Source: Rubrivirga sp. SAORIC476
Lineage (GTDB): Bacteria; Bacteroidota; Rhodothermia; Rhodothermales; Rubricoccaceae
Direction: 5' to 3'
Assembly (NCBI RefSeq): GCF_002283555.1
Contig: NZ_MVOI01000006.1
Span: 762,040 to 826,039, forward strand
Length of the DNA: 64,000 nucleotides
In this document: piece after piece, positions 1-8,970 of the stretch
How positions within the stretch are numbered: position 1 is the first letter of the stretch
Layout of the letters: each line of letters opens with the position of its first letter
The notes under the pieces: generated by a model
What the model was told of the DNA's origin: nothing
The model's database searches: none
The model's input: only the letters and a program-made list of their open reading frames with translations
Made by a program: the position numbers and the translations under genes

Positions 1-966
1 CGTGGGCTCGCCGTCCTCGTTGGAGAGCACCGAGATGCGGAGCTCGACGTAGCGTGCCTCCTCGCCGTCGCCTAGCTGGAACGCCTCGCCCGGTGCGGTT
101 TCGATGGCCTCGGCCAGCGCGGGGGCGGTGTCGCGCAGCGGACGGCCGCGCACGGCGGCGTCGGCGCCCAGCACCTGCAGGCACTCCGGGTTGGCGTCCG
201 CCACGCGGCCGGTGGCGTCGAGCACGAGCACGCCCTCGCGCAGGTTGTCCACGAGCGCCTCGCGTGCGACCGGGAGCAGGTCGAGGAGTTTGTAGCGGGT
301 CAGCCCCAGGGCGAACGCGCCTGCCGAGACGGCGAGCGCGAGCGGCGTGAAGTCCTTCCCGTACGGCCCGATCTCGAAGACGAAGACCACGTTGGCGAGG
401 AGGGGCACGAGCACCCCAGCGACGATCCAGCGCATGAGCACGCGCTGCTTGGGCTCGGCCGTCGCGAACTCCCACAGCGCCAGGCCCAGCGATGCCGCAA
501 CCGTGACCCAGGACAAGGCCATCTGGATGAACGACAGGGGAGCCCGCTCGAAGATGACATCCAGGAAGGGGCCGTCGTAGAACGTCTCCGTGCTCGTCCA
601 GACCCAGTGGTGGGCGTCGTTGGTGAGGCCCAGCGCGACGAACACCGCGGTCCAGGACGCGAGCAGCCCGACGCCCCATCGGGCCGCGCGGGTGAGCCGC
701 CCGGTGTAGCTCAGCAGAAACGCGATCCACGCGACGCTGGGCAGGGCGCTGATCGCCGCGGCCGTGCGGGCCAGCCCGAGGGTCGCCTCCGTCCCAGGGA
801 CGAGGAGACTGAGCGCATCGAAGGTGAGCCAGCTCGCCGCGGTCACGCAGATCACGGCCAACTCCTGCCCTCCGGGAACGGGCCGCCGCCGCCACGCCAC
901 GACGCCGACCGCCCCCATGAGGGTGAGGGCGAACGGGGCGAGCGCGATGAAAACGAAAGACTCCAC
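1..966 (-). CDS. 7TM-PAS sensor histidine kinase, 3' part beyond window
   Basis: Partial gene of 322 codons running off the left edge. The start is a GTG at 966, giving MESFVFIALAPFAL, which matches the start of the paralogue immediately upstream (MESLVFIALTPLAI). About seven hydrophobic segments fill residues 1-225 (HisKA_7TM-like). The linker KLLDLLPVAREALVDN follows, then a PAS-type region (LVLDATGRVADANPE). The catalytic domains would lie outside the window. By family, this is a membrane-bound sensor that autophosphorylates a histidine. The similarity to the neighbour along the whole visible length indicates tandem duplication. Ligand and partner response regulator are unknown. Confidence 0.85.
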   Translation of the reverse strand, partial: MESFVFIALAPFALTLMGAVGVVAWRRRPVPGGQELAVICVTAASWLTFDALSLLVPGTEATLGLARTAAAISALPSVAWIAFLLSYTGRLTRAARWGVGLLASWTAVFVALGLTNDAHHWVWTSTETFYDGPFLDVIFERAPLSFIQMALSWVTVAASLGLALWEFATAEPKQRVLMRWIVAGVLVPLLANVVFVFEIGPYGKDFTPLALAVSAGAFALGLTRYKLLDLLPVAREALVDNLREGVLVLDATGRVADANPECLQVLGADAAVRGRPLRDTAPALAEAIETAPGEAFQLGDGEEARYVELRISVLSNEDGEPT

Positions 967-1090
967 AGGATGGCAGCAGCAGTCCGTCAGGGTATCGGCG
1001 GCGTGGCACGCGTCGATAACCTCCCCCCTGGAGCCGAGGCGGGCACCCTCCGTCCGGTAGGGTCAGACGGCCGTGGTCAGTCCGTCACGG

Positions 1091-2863
1091 TCAGGCGACC
1101 GCGGTGAGCGCGAGGGGCGCCCGGGCCGAGGTCTCCGAGGCGCAGGGAAGCGCAAACCAGAAGCGTGTCCCGGTCTCGGGGCTGCTCTCGACGCCGCACG
1201 TCCCGCCCAGGCGCTCGGTGATCCGGCGGACGATGGACAGGCCGAGGCCGTGCCCCTCGACGCCCCCCGTGCCGACGCGGGAGAACGGGACGAACAGGGA
1301 GGCCTGGGCCTCCGGCGTCAGCCCCGGACCGTCGTCGTGGACCCAGAACCGGGCCTGGCCGGTCGCGGTGGTGTCGGCCCCCAGCGTGACCGCCGGCCCG
1401 CCGTACTTGGCCGCGTTGCCGAGGTAGTTGGCCCAGATCTCCTCGATCCACGGCGCGTGACCGAGCGCCACGGGCCAGTCGGCGGGCTGGACCGGGGCGA
1501 GGGCATGGGCCAGGCGGACGCGTGCCATCGCCTCCTCCACGACCGCGCCCATCGGGACCGGCAGGATCTCGACGGCCGCCTGCCGGACGCCCGCCAGCAG
1601 CAGCAGCTCGTGGACGATGGTGCCCATCTTGCCGGCCGAGGTCACCACGTCGCCCGCGATCTGGCGGAGTTCATCGGCCGCGAGGTCGGGGCCCTCGTCG
1701 CGTAGGATCTCGGCCCAGCCCAGCACGCCCTGGATGGAGTTCTTGAGGTCGTGGGCGACGGTGTGGGCGAACGCGTCGAGTTCGTCGTTGCGGGCCTGGA
1801 GCTCGGCGTTGGCGTCGTACAGGTCCGCGTTGGCGCGGTGGAGGGCGGCGCGCTCCAGGCGGCGGCGGGTGACGTCGTGGAGCAGCACGAGGCGCCCGGA
1901 GTCCTGGCCCTGGCGGTCGGTCAGGGACGAGACTCGGAGATCGACGTACCGGGCGTCGGCACCCTCCCCGAGGCGGAACGTGGCGTCGGGTTCCGAGGCG
2001 ATGGCCTCGGCCAGTTCGGGCGCGGAGTCGCGGAGGAGGCTTCCGAGGGCGACGCGGGACGCGCCGAGGGCCTCCTGGGCCGCCGGGTTGACGTCGGCGA
2101 CGCGCCCGCGGGGATCGAGCACCAGCATCCCCTCGCTGAGGTTGTCGACGAGCGCCGTCCGCGCGATGGGCAGCAGGTCCAGGAACTGGTAGCGCGCCAG
2201 CCCGACCGCGAACGCGGCCGACGAGACGGCCATCGCGATGGGCGTGAAGTCCTTCTCCAGCGGCCCGAGCCCGACCAGGAACGACACGCTGAGCGCCATC
2301 GGCACGAGCGCGCCGGCCACGATCCAGCGCGACAGGTCCCGTGACCGGGCGCCGGTCCCGGCGTACGCCCACAGGAGGACGCCGAGCGAGATCGTGACGG
2401 CCGTCCAGGCGAAGACGGTCTGCGCCCACCCGAGCGGGCCGAGCGTGTAGGCGATGCGCGACAGCGAGCCGTCCGGGACCACCTCCCACGTGTCCCACAC
2501 CAGCCGGTGCGCGTCGTTGGTGAGCGCCATGAGCGCGTACACCCCGGACCACGCCGAGAGCGCGACGATCGCGAGGCGCGCGGTGAGGGTGAAGCGCTCG
2601 GTGTAGCTCAGCACGAACGCCAGCCACGACACGCCCATCAGGGGGCCGAACAGGCAGGTGACCTTGACGATCCACACCGTCGACGCGGGCGTCGGCGCGA
2701 GCAGGGCCAGCGCGTCGAACAGCAGCCACCCGAGGCCGGAGGCGGAGAAGGCGAACAGCGCCCAGCCGCCCGGCGCCTCGCGGCGGCGCCACGAGACGAG
2801 ACTCACCACCATCATCAGGACGATGGCGAGCGGAGTGAGGGCGATAAAGACGAGCGACTCCAC
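1091..2863 (-). CDS. 7TM-PAS sensor histidine kinase
   Basis: 590 residues. Residues 1-225 hold about seven membrane segments of the HisKA_7TM type. A PAS domain spans roughly 240-335 and a coiled linker 335-365. The H-box AHDLKNSIQG has the phospho-acceptor His371. The N-box (NYLGNAAKYGG), G1 (DDGPGL) and G2 (GHGLGLSIV) ATP-binding motifs follow, so it should be an active kinase. It acts at the inner membrane and would phosphorylate a response regulator not encoded nearby. It lies 124 bases upstream of a partial paralogue on the same strand and downstream of the DUF4126 gene, so co-transcription is possible. Confidence 0.93.
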   Translation of the reverse strand: MESLVFIALTPLAIVLMMVVSLVSWRRREAPGGWALFAFSASGLGWLLFDALALLAPTPASTVWIVKVTCLFGPLMGVSWLAFVLSYTERFTLTARLAIVALSAWSGVYALMALTNDAHRLVWDTWEVVPDGSLSRIAYTLGPLGWAQTVFAWTAVTISLGVLLWAYAGTGARSRDLSRWIVAGALVPMALSVSFLVGLGPLEKDFTPIAMAVSSAAFAVGLARYQFLDLLPIARTALVDNLSEGMLVLDPRGRVADVNPAAQEALGASRVALGSLLRDSAPELAEAIASEPDATFRLGEGADARYVDLRVSSLTDRQGQDSGRLVLLHDVTRRRLERAALHRANADLYDANAELQARNDELDAFAHTVAHDLKNSIQGVLGWAEILRDEGPDLAADELRQIAGDVVTSAGKMGTIVHELLLLAGVRQAAVEILPVPMGAVVEEAMARVRLAHALAPVQPADWPVALGHAPWIEEIWANYLGNAAKYGGPAVTLGADTTATGQARFWVHDDGPGLTPEAQASLFVPFSRVGTGGVEGHGLGLSIVRRITERLGGTCGVESSPETGTRFWFALPCASETSARAPLALTAVA

Positions 2864-2955
2864 GAGGCCAGGGAGGGTACCCCCTTGGAATCGGTCAGCC
2901 TGGATGCCGCTTAATCATCCGTCGCCGGATCGGGGGATCCCACGAGAGGCCGTCG

Positions 2956-3537
2956 CTACGCCGGGCCTCGGCGGAAGAGGCGCCGGATGCCGCGGGCCAG
3001 TTTCGGCAGCACCAGCAGCGAGCCGAGGAGGGCGAGCGTCACGAGCACGATCGCGACGACCGGCAGGAAGAGAGCCGTCAGGATGGCGCCGAACGCGATG
3101 CCGTCCTCGGCCGTGCTGACGAGGACGTTCGAGACCGGCTCCGGCGACGCGTTGACCGCGAGCCGCGTGGCGGCCTTCGTGCCGTGGGCGCTGAGGGCCG
3201 CGCCGCCCCCGAGCAGGACCGCCGCTGCCTGCCACGCCGGGTCGTAGTCGCCGAAGGCGAGCGCGGCCAGCGCCGCCCCGGCGGGCACCCGCACGAACGT
3301 GTGGATGGCGTCCCACGCCGAGTCCACGACGGGCACCTTGTCGGCCACGAACTCGACCACCAGCAGCACGACGGCCAGCCCGATCACCCAGGGCGTCTCG
3401 ACGACGGCCAGCGCGCCGGGCAGGTCCAGCCCCGCGAACCGCCCGAGCAGGCCCAGCGTGGCGACGGCCGCATAGAGCCGAAGGCCGGACGCCCAGGAGG
3501 CGCCGAGGGCGAGGCCGAGCGTCGAGACGAGTCCCAT
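2956..3537 (-). CDS. DUF4126 family integral membrane protein
   Basis: 193 residues with four to five hydrophobic segments. The start MGLVSTLGLALGASWASGLR and the internal motifs VVEFVADKVPVVDSAWD and LSAHGTKAATRLAVNASPEP are typical of DUF4126 proteins, whose function is unknown. The C-terminus is basic (ARGIRRLFRRGPA), as expected for a cytoplasmic tail. It is transcribed towards the two histidine kinases and divergently from the AraC-type regulator, with about 150 bases between the two starts. Confidence 0.8.
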   Translation of the reverse strand: MGLVSTLGLALGASWASGLRLYAAVATLGLLGRFAGLDLPGALAVVETPWVIGLAVVLLVVEFVADKVPVVDSAWDAIHTFVRVPAGAALAALAFGDYDPAWQAAAVLLGGGAALSAHGTKAATRLAVNASPEPVSNVLVSTAEDGIAFGAILTALFLPVVAIVLVTLALLGSLLVLPKLARGIRRLFRRGPA

Positions 3538-3578
3538 GTCGTGAGCGGCGGGTGGGCCTCGAAGGTAGGCGCGAGGGC

Positions 3579-3598
3579 CCGCCTCGGGGCCGAGGCGG
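3579..3598. repeat. CCGCCTCGG/CCGAGGCGG inverted repeat
   Basis: Perfect 9-base arms with GG between them, in the divergent gap between the DUF4126 and AraC-type genes. The identical 20-mer recurs at 7331-7350. It belongs to a family of intergenic hairpins with this core seen several times in the host part of the window. Confidence 0.7.
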
Positions 3599-3684
3599 AC
3601 CGGGCGACGTCTGCGCGCGCTCGCCTCCGAGGCATGGCGGCGCCGGTACTTTGCGACTGACGCTCGCCGCCTCCCTCGACGCGA

Positions 3685-4854
3685 ATGGACAGCCCCACGT
3701 TCTCCGACGGTATAGCGGTGCTCTGCCTCCTAGGGGCCGTGCAGGGCGTGTTCCTGGCCGCCGTGCTGGCGAGCCGTCACCGAAACGCAGTGCCGAACCG
3801 GCTCCTGGCGGGCCTCATGCTCGTCTTCTCGCTCGACCTCGCGATGGCGGTCTACCACGCCTCGGCGGTGAGCGTCCGGGTCCCCGCGCTGATCGGGCTG
3901 GACCTGCCCATCGCGTTGCTCTACGGGCCCCTGCTGTACCTCTACGTCCGCACCCTCACGTCTGAGCGACCGGCGCTGCGCCGCGCCGACCTGTGGCATC
4001 TCGTGCCGTTCGCCCTCGTCACGCTGTTCCTGGTCCCCTTCTTCCTCCGGTCCGGTGCCGAGAAGCTGGTGTTGATGCAGGACCCGAGCGGGAGCCTCCA
4101 GACGCGGGCGCTGGCCGTCCTCAGCCCGTTCAAGCTGACCCACGGGTGCGTGTACCTGGCGCTGGTCGTCCGCCGCTTACAGCGGCACCGGCGGCGCGTG
4201 CTCGACGGCGGGTCCGAGGCGGAGCAGGTCATGCTCGGCTGGCTGCGGACCCTGACCGCGGGCGTGGTGGGGCTGCTCGCGATCTCGGTGGTGCTCTACG
4301 TCGTCGGCGCGCGTGGCCGTGCAGCGGTCGTGGGCATGGACCCCACCGGGATCTACGACGACCTGACGCTGCTCGGCGTGACGGTCTTCGTCTATGCCTT
4401 CGGGTACGTCGGCCTGCGCCACCCGTCGCTGTTCGCGCCGACGACCGACGAGGGCCCGGCCTCGGATGCCGTCCCCTATGCGCGTTCGGGGATGCGGCCG
4501 GAGGAGGCCGCGCAGCACCGCGACCGCCTCGTCGCGCTCATGGAGACAGAGCACCTGTACCGGCGTGGGGACCTGACCCTCCAGGACCTCGCCGACGCGC
4601 TCGGCATCTCGGGTCACAACCTGACCGAGGTGCTCAGTACCCAGCTCGGGCAGAGCTTCTACGAGCTTCTCAACGGCTACCGGGTTCGCGAGGTGCAGGC
4701 CCGGCTGCTGGACCCGGCGGACGCCCACCTGACGGTGCTCGCGATCGGCATGGAAGCGGGCTTCAACGCCAAGTCGTCGTTCAACGCGGCGTTCAAGCGT
4801 CACACGGGGATGACGCCCTCGCAGTACCGCCAGCGGCAGCGAGAGGCGGTCTAG
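3685..4854 (+). CDS. Membrane-anchored AraC-family transcriptional regulator
   Basis: 389 residues. The first ~255 residues contain about seven hydrophobic helices (for example GIAVLCLLGAVQGVFLAAVL). The last ~100 residues are an AraC/XylS DNA-binding domain with two helix-turn-helix units: LQDLADALGISGHNLTEVLS, and TVLAIGMEAGFNAKSSFNAA followed by FKRHTGMTPSQYR. Such proteins probably sense an envelope or membrane signal and bind DNA from the membrane. The gene precedes a TonB-dependent receptor by 135 bases on the same strand, which makes that receptor an obvious candidate target. That link is inference. Confidence 0.9.
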   Translation: MDSPTFSDGIAVLCLLGAVQGVFLAAVLASRHRNAVPNRLLAGLMLVFSLDLAMAVYHASAVSVRVPALIGLDLPIALLYGPLLYLYVRTLTSERPALRRADLWHLVPFALVTLFLVPFFLRSGAEKLVLMQDPSGSLQTRALAVLSPFKLTHGCVYLALVVRRLQRHRRRVLDGGSEAEQVMLGWLRTLTAGVVGLLAISVVLYVVGARGRAAVVGMDPTGIYDDLTLLGVTVFVYAFGYVGLRHPSLFAPTTDEGPASDAVPYARSGMRPEEAAQHRDRLVALMETEHLYRRGDLTLQDLADALGISGHNLTEVLSTQLGQSFYELLNGYRVREVQARLLDPADAHLTVLAIGMEAGFNAKSSFNAAFKRHTGMTPSQYRQRQREAV

Positions 4855-4989
4855 GAGGTCCAGACCCGCGGGCGTGGACCTGGACGGTGGTCCCGGCAGG
4901 CGGGCACGGTCGATACCGGGCGGGCGAGCGAGATAGGCTGGCCGACGCGTGCCGACCCCGGTCCGCGTCATCTACCCCTGTCTCTCGCG

Positions 4990-7326
4990 ATGCGTCTCTC
5001 CTCTGTCGGGTTCGTCCTGGTCCTGCTGCTCGCTCCTTCTGCTCTGGCGCAGGGCGGCGGGCAGACCGTCCGCGGCGTCGTGATGGACGGCGACACGCGC
5101 GTGCCGCTCGTCGGCGCGACCGTCGTCGTAGCGGGCTCCGAGCCGCTGATCGGCGCGGCCACGGACGCCGAGGGCCGGTTCGTGCTCCGGGCCGTCCCGC
5201 TGGGTCGGCACACGCTTCAGGTCCAGAGCCTCGGCTACGCGCCGCGGCGGCTGCCCAACGTGCTCGTCCAGTCCGGACAGGAGACCGTCTTGGAGGTCGC
5301 GCTCCGCGAGGCGGTGCTGACCGGCGACGAGGTGGTGGTCCGCGCCGCGGCGCGCGATGGGCAGCCGCTGAACGACATGGCGGCCGTGAGTGCGCGGTCG
5401 TTCTCTGTCGAGGAGAGCCGACGCTACGCCGGGGCCGTGGACGACCCTGCCCGGCTGGCCGCGGCCTTCCCCGGCGTCGCCGCGACGGGGACCGGCGTCT
5501 CCGACAACGCGCTCGCCATCCGGGGCAACGCGCCGCGCGGGGTGCTCTGGCGGCTCGAAGGCGTCGAGATCCCGACGCCGAGCCACTTCGCCGGGCTGTC
5601 GGTCGCGGGCGGCGGCGGGCAGACGCTGTTCAGCAGCCAGCTCCTCGCCGACTCCGACGTGTTCACAGGCGCCTTCCCTGCCGAGTACGGCAACGCGCTC
5701 TCGGGCGTGTTCGACATGCGCTTCCGGACGGGCAACCCGGGCCGGCGTGAGCACACGGCGCAGGTCGGCCTGCTGGGCCTGGAGTTCGCCTCCGAGGGGC
5801 CGTTCCAGCGCGGCGCGCCGTCCACCTACCTGGTCAACTACCGGTATTCGACGCTCGGCCTGTTGATGCCGCTGCTCCCGACCGACGGCGCGACGACCTA
5901 CCAGGACCTCTCCTTCAAACTGGCGTTTCCCACGCGCCGCGCCGGACGGGTCGAGGTGTGGGGGATCGGTGGGCTCGATGGTCAGACGCTCGCCGAGACC
6001 CCGGACTCGTCCGCCTGGGAGTTCGACTTCTGGGACCGGACGCGGATGGACTTGACCCTCGGCGTCGGGGCCGCGGGTGTGTCGCACCACCTCGTGCTCG
6101 GCGGCCGGACGTACCTGCGCACGAGCGCTGCCGTCACCGCCCAGCGGACGGTCTGGGACCAGCAGCGCCTCGCCGACGACCTGACGCTCCGGCCCGACTT
6201 CGCGCTCCGCAGTACGAACGGTCGCGCCAGCCTCGGTGCGACGCTGACTCACAAGCTGAGCCCGCGCCACGTCAGCCAGTCCGGGGTGAGCGTGCAGCAG
6301 CTGGTCTACGACCTCGACCTGCGCGCAGCACCCGATCACGTCCCGCCGCTGGTATCCGTGGCCGAGGGCGACGGCAGCAGCACGCTCGTCCAGGCGTTCA
6401 CCCAGTCGCGCCTGATGCCCGCGCGCGGCGTCGACCTGACGCTGGGGCTGCACGCCCAGCACCTCGCACTGACCGGCCACACGGCCGTCGAGCCACGGCT
6501 CGGCCTGACGTGGGCGGTGTCCGGTCGACAGGAGGTGCGCCTGGGCTACGGGCTCCACAGCCAGATCGAGGACCTGCGGATCTACCTCGTCCAGCCCGAC
6601 GGGACGGCGCAGCCGAACCGGGACCTGGACGCGGCGCTGGCCCACCACCTCGTGGTGGGGACGACGCGGCAGCTCTCCGAGACCCTGCGCGTGGGCGTCG
6701 AGGGCTACGTGCAGCGCCTGTTCGACGTGCCGGTCGTCGCCGATCGCTCCTTCTCGCTCCTCAACGTTCGTCAGGACTGGACCTTCGCCGAGGCGCTGGT
6801 GAACGAGGGCGCGGGCGAGAACGTGGGCGTCGAGGTCACGCTGGAGCGCCCGCTGCGGGACGGCGTCTACGCGCTGCTCACCGGCTCGCTCTTCCGGTCG
6901 CGCTACCGCGGGGGCGACGGCGTCTGGCGCCCGTCCCGGTTCGACCAGCGCTACGCCGTCAACGCGCTCGTGGGGCGCGAGGTGCGGGTCGGCGCCCGCA
7001 ACCTGCTGGGCCTCAACGTGCGGGTCGCGGCGCTCGGCGGCGAGCGGCGGAGCCCGATCGACGAGGCGGCGTCGGCGCAGCGCGAGGAGGTCGTGTACGA
7101 CGAGACGCGCGCCTTCGAGGACCGCGCGCCGGGCGTCTGGGTGGTGGACCTGACGGCGACCTACCGCATCAACGGCCGCCGCGTTTCCCAGGTCTGGGCG
7201 CTCCAGCTCAAGAACGCGCTCGGCGCGACCGACTCGGCGCTCGACTACAGCTTCCTGCGGGATGCCGTGGTGGACGTCGACGAGGGCTTTCCGCTGCCAG
7301 TGCTGAGCTACACCGTCGAGTGGTGA
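4990..7326 (+). CDS. TonB-dependent receptor with carboxypeptidase-like regulatory domain
   Basis: 778 residues. A signal peptide (MRLSSVGFVLVLLLAPSALA) is followed by a CarboxypepD_reg-like beta-sandwich at residues 25-105 (VRGVVMDGDTRVPLVGATVV). Next comes a plug region (SDNALAIRGNAPRGVLWRLEG) and a long beta-barrel ending in an aromatic residue (LSYTVEW). This is the Bacteroidota type of outer-membrane active transporter, energised by TonB. The substrate cannot be told from sequence; no SusD partner gene follows, so polysaccharide import of the SusCD type is less likely. A membrane-bound AraC regulator lies directly upstream. Confidence 0.92.
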   Translation: MRLSSVGFVLVLLLAPSALAQGGGQTVRGVVMDGDTRVPLVGATVVVAGSEPLIGAATDAEGRFVLRAVPLGRHTLQVQSLGYAPRRLPNVLVQSGQETVLEVALREAVLTGDEVVVRAAARDGQPLNDMAAVSARSFSVEESRRYAGAVDDPARLAAAFPGVAATGTGVSDNALAIRGNAPRGVLWRLEGVEIPTPSHFAGLSVAGGGGQTLFSSQLLADSDVFTGAFPAEYGNALSGVFDMRFRTGNPGRREHTAQVGLLGLEFASEGPFQRGAPSTYLVNYRYSTLGLLMPLLPTDGATTYQDLSFKLAFPTRRAGRVEVWGIGGLDGQTLAETPDSSAWEFDFWDRTRMDLTLGVGAAGVSHHLVLGGRTYLRTSAAVTAQRTVWDQQRLADDLTLRPDFALRSTNGRASLGATLTHKLSPRHVSQSGVSVQQLVYDLDLRAAPDHVPPLVSVAEGDGSSTLVQAFTQSRLMPARGVDLTLGLHAQHLALTGHTAVEPRLGLTWAVSGRQEVRLGYGLHSQIEDLRIYLVQPDGTAQPNRDLDAALAHHLVVGTTRQLSETLRVGVEGYVQRLFDVPVVADRSFSLLNVRQDWTFAEALVNEGAGENVGVEVTLERPLRDGVYALLTGSLFRSRYRGGDGVWRPSRFDQRYAVNALVGREVRVGARNLLGLNVRVAALGGERRSPIDEAASAQREEVVYDETRAFEDRAPGVWVVDLTATYRINGRRVSQVWALQLKNALGATDSALDYSFLRDAVVDVDEGFPLPVLSYTVEW

Positions 7327-7330
7327 CGGT

Positions 7331-7350
7331 CCGCCTCGGGGCCGAGGCGG
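7331..7350. terminator. Hairpin between convergent genes
   Basis: CCGCCTCGG-GG-CCGAGGCGG, identical to the copy at 3579. It lies 4 bases after the receptor stop and 6 bases before the oxygenase stop. The position suggests a bidirectional terminator, although there is no T-run. Confidence 0.6.
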
Positions 7351-7356
7351 GCGGGG

Positions 7357-8520
7357 TCAGGCGGGGCGCAGGCCCGGTGGGGCCGCGGGCGGGTCGCCGG
7401 TGTTCCAGATGCCGTCCGCGACGGCGCGCTTGAGGAGCGCCTGGAAGTGGTGGACGCCCGCCTCGCACTCGACCGAGAAGCGGCCGCGGTCGTAGCCGCG
7501 CGACGCCAGGCCGCGCTGGACGGCCTCACAGATCTCGATGTCCTCCTGCTGGACCGCGTCGCTGAAGGCGAGGTCGCCCGCGATCTGGTCCGGGGCCGTG
7601 CCGTCGGCGTAGAAGAAGTCGAACAGGACGCGGCACCGGCCGGGACCGTCGGGCAGGACCACGTTCGTCTGGAGGCGCCCCGGCAGGATGTTGAGCATCA
7701 CGTTGGGGAAGACGAAGTAGTAGAACGCGTCGCCCTCGCCGTAGACGCCGCCGTCGGGCGTCTCGCGGATGGGGCTGTGCTGCAGGCTGTGCCACTCGAA
7801 CGTCTCGGTGACGTAGGCCGACACGTCGAGCGTCTTGCACAGCTCGGGGTGGACGAGCGGCAGGTGGTAGCCCTCCAGGAAGTTGTCCACGTAGACCTTC
7901 CAGTCGCAGGCGACGGCGTACTCGACGCGCGAGTGGAAGCGGACGCCGGTCAGGTCCTGGGGCGCGATCCGCTCGGCGATGCCGTCGAGCGTCACCGCCA
8001 GCGGGAGGGCGGGCTCACCGACGCAGACCCAGACCAGCCCCTCCCACACGTCCACGGCGACCGGCACCAGGGCGAAGTCGGCGCGGTCGAATAGCTCGGT
8101 CCGGTCGAAGCGGGGGACGCCGCGCAGAGCGCCGTCGAGCGTGTAGGTCCAGCCGTGGTACCGACACTGGAGCATCCGGCACGCGCCGTGGTCGTCCATC
8201 GCCAGCGGGCCGCCGCGGTGGCGGCAGACGTTGTAGAACGCCCGGATCTCGCCGTCGGCGTTGCGGACGACGATGATGGGCTCACCCGCGACGGTCGCGC
8301 AGACGTAGTCACCCGCGTTCGCCACCAGCGACACGTGGCCGACGACCTGCCACGAGGGCCGAAACACGGCGCGTTGCTCGAAGGGGCCCAGGCGTGCGTC
8401 GGTGTACCAGCTCGACGGGATCGTGTCGGCCCGTTCGAGCGGGTCCACGCGGAGCGTGTCCGGGGTCAGGTCGGGGAGGAGCCCGTCGGGGCCGGCCGAG
8501 AGGGGCGTGCGTGTCGTCAC
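7357..8520 (-). CDS. Rieske aromatic-ring-hydroxylating/choline monooxygenase-type oxygenase alpha subunit
   Basis: 387 residues. The Rieske [2Fe-2S] ligands are C99-x-H101 and C119-x2-H122 (CRHRGG and CRYHGWTY). The catalytic mononuclear iron site is visible as DNFLEGYHLPLVH, with D212, H219 and H224. Length and motifs fit the alpha subunit of a Rieske non-haem oxygenase, in the branch that includes choline monooxygenase and carnitine or glycine-betaine oxygenases. No ferredoxin or reductase gene is adjacent, so electrons must come from elsewhere. The substrate is not predictable here. It is convergent with the TonB receptor. Confidence 0.92.
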   Translation of the reverse strand: MTTRTPLSAGPDGLLPDLTPDTLRVDPLERADTIPSSWYTDARLGPFEQRAVFRPSWQVVGHVSLVANAGDYVCATVAGEPIIVVRNADGEIRAFYNVCRHRGGPLAMDDHGACRMLQCRYHGWTYTLDGALRGVPRFDRTELFDRADFALVPVAVDVWEGLVWVCVGEPALPLAVTLDGIAERIAPQDLTGVRFHSRVEYAVACDWKVYVDNFLEGYHLPLVHPELCKTLDVSAYVTETFEWHSLQHSPIRETPDGGVYGEGDAFYYFVFPNVMLNILPGRLQTNVVLPDGPGRCRVLFDFFYADGTAPDQIAGDLAFSDAVQQEDIEICEAVQRGLASRGYDRGRFSVECEAGVHHFQALLKRAVADGIWNTGDPPAAPPGLRPA

Positions 8521-8754
8521 AAGCGCGAGGGGCCCGCGGGGACCGTCGAGGCCGGCAAGGTACCGTCGGGGCCTGCGGACGGTCAGCCCGGCCCCTACCG
8601 TTCGTCGGCTAGCGAGCGTGGAAGCCCTCCCGGAAGCGGTTCGCTGTTAAGCTGTTGTGCAGGAAGGGCTTTTGGTGGCGACGCCAGGCGACTTCTGGCG
8701 GGTCGGCACGTTGGGTGGAGTGACCGACTCCTGACCTCCCGACCCCGATCTGCC

Positions 8755-8901
8755 ATGCTGATCCTCAGCATCCTCCTCTTCCCCCCGTTCCTGTTCCTCC
8801 TCCTCGGCTTGGCCGTGCGGGGCCTGCAGGCCGTGGGCGACCTGCTGACCTCGCTCGCCGGGCTCAACGAAATGCCGACCGGGTCGACGCACAGCTTCTG
8901 A
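8755..8901 (+). CDS. Small single-span membrane protein, hypothetical
   Basis: 48 residues: hydrophobic residues 2-22 (LILSILLFPPFLFLLLGLAV), then a short polar tail ending in GSTHSF. It sits alone between the divergently read oxygenase and the convergent alcohol dehydrogenase and is followed by a strong hairpin at 8931. A longer open frame exists upstream in the same phase, but it is antisense to the oxygenase and looks non-coding. No family recognised; the call rests on the transmembrane pattern and gene spacing. Confidence 0.4.
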   Translation: MLILSILLFPPFLFLLLGLAVRGLQAVGDLLTSLAGLNEMPTGSTHSF

Positions 8902-8930
8902 CGGCGCGACCGCGTCGGACGATGAGGGCG

Positions 8931-8962
8931 TCCGCCTCGGGGCACCGAGTCCCCGAGGCGGA
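8931..8962. terminator. Strong hairpin between convergent genes
   Basis: Perfect 12-base arms, TCCGCCTCGGGG and CCCCGAGGCGGA, with an 8-base loop. It ends 8 bases before the stop of the alcohol dehydrogenase. It belongs to the CCGCCTCGG family and is probably a bidirectional terminator. Confidence 0.7.
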
Positions 8963-8970
8963 CGGAGGCG

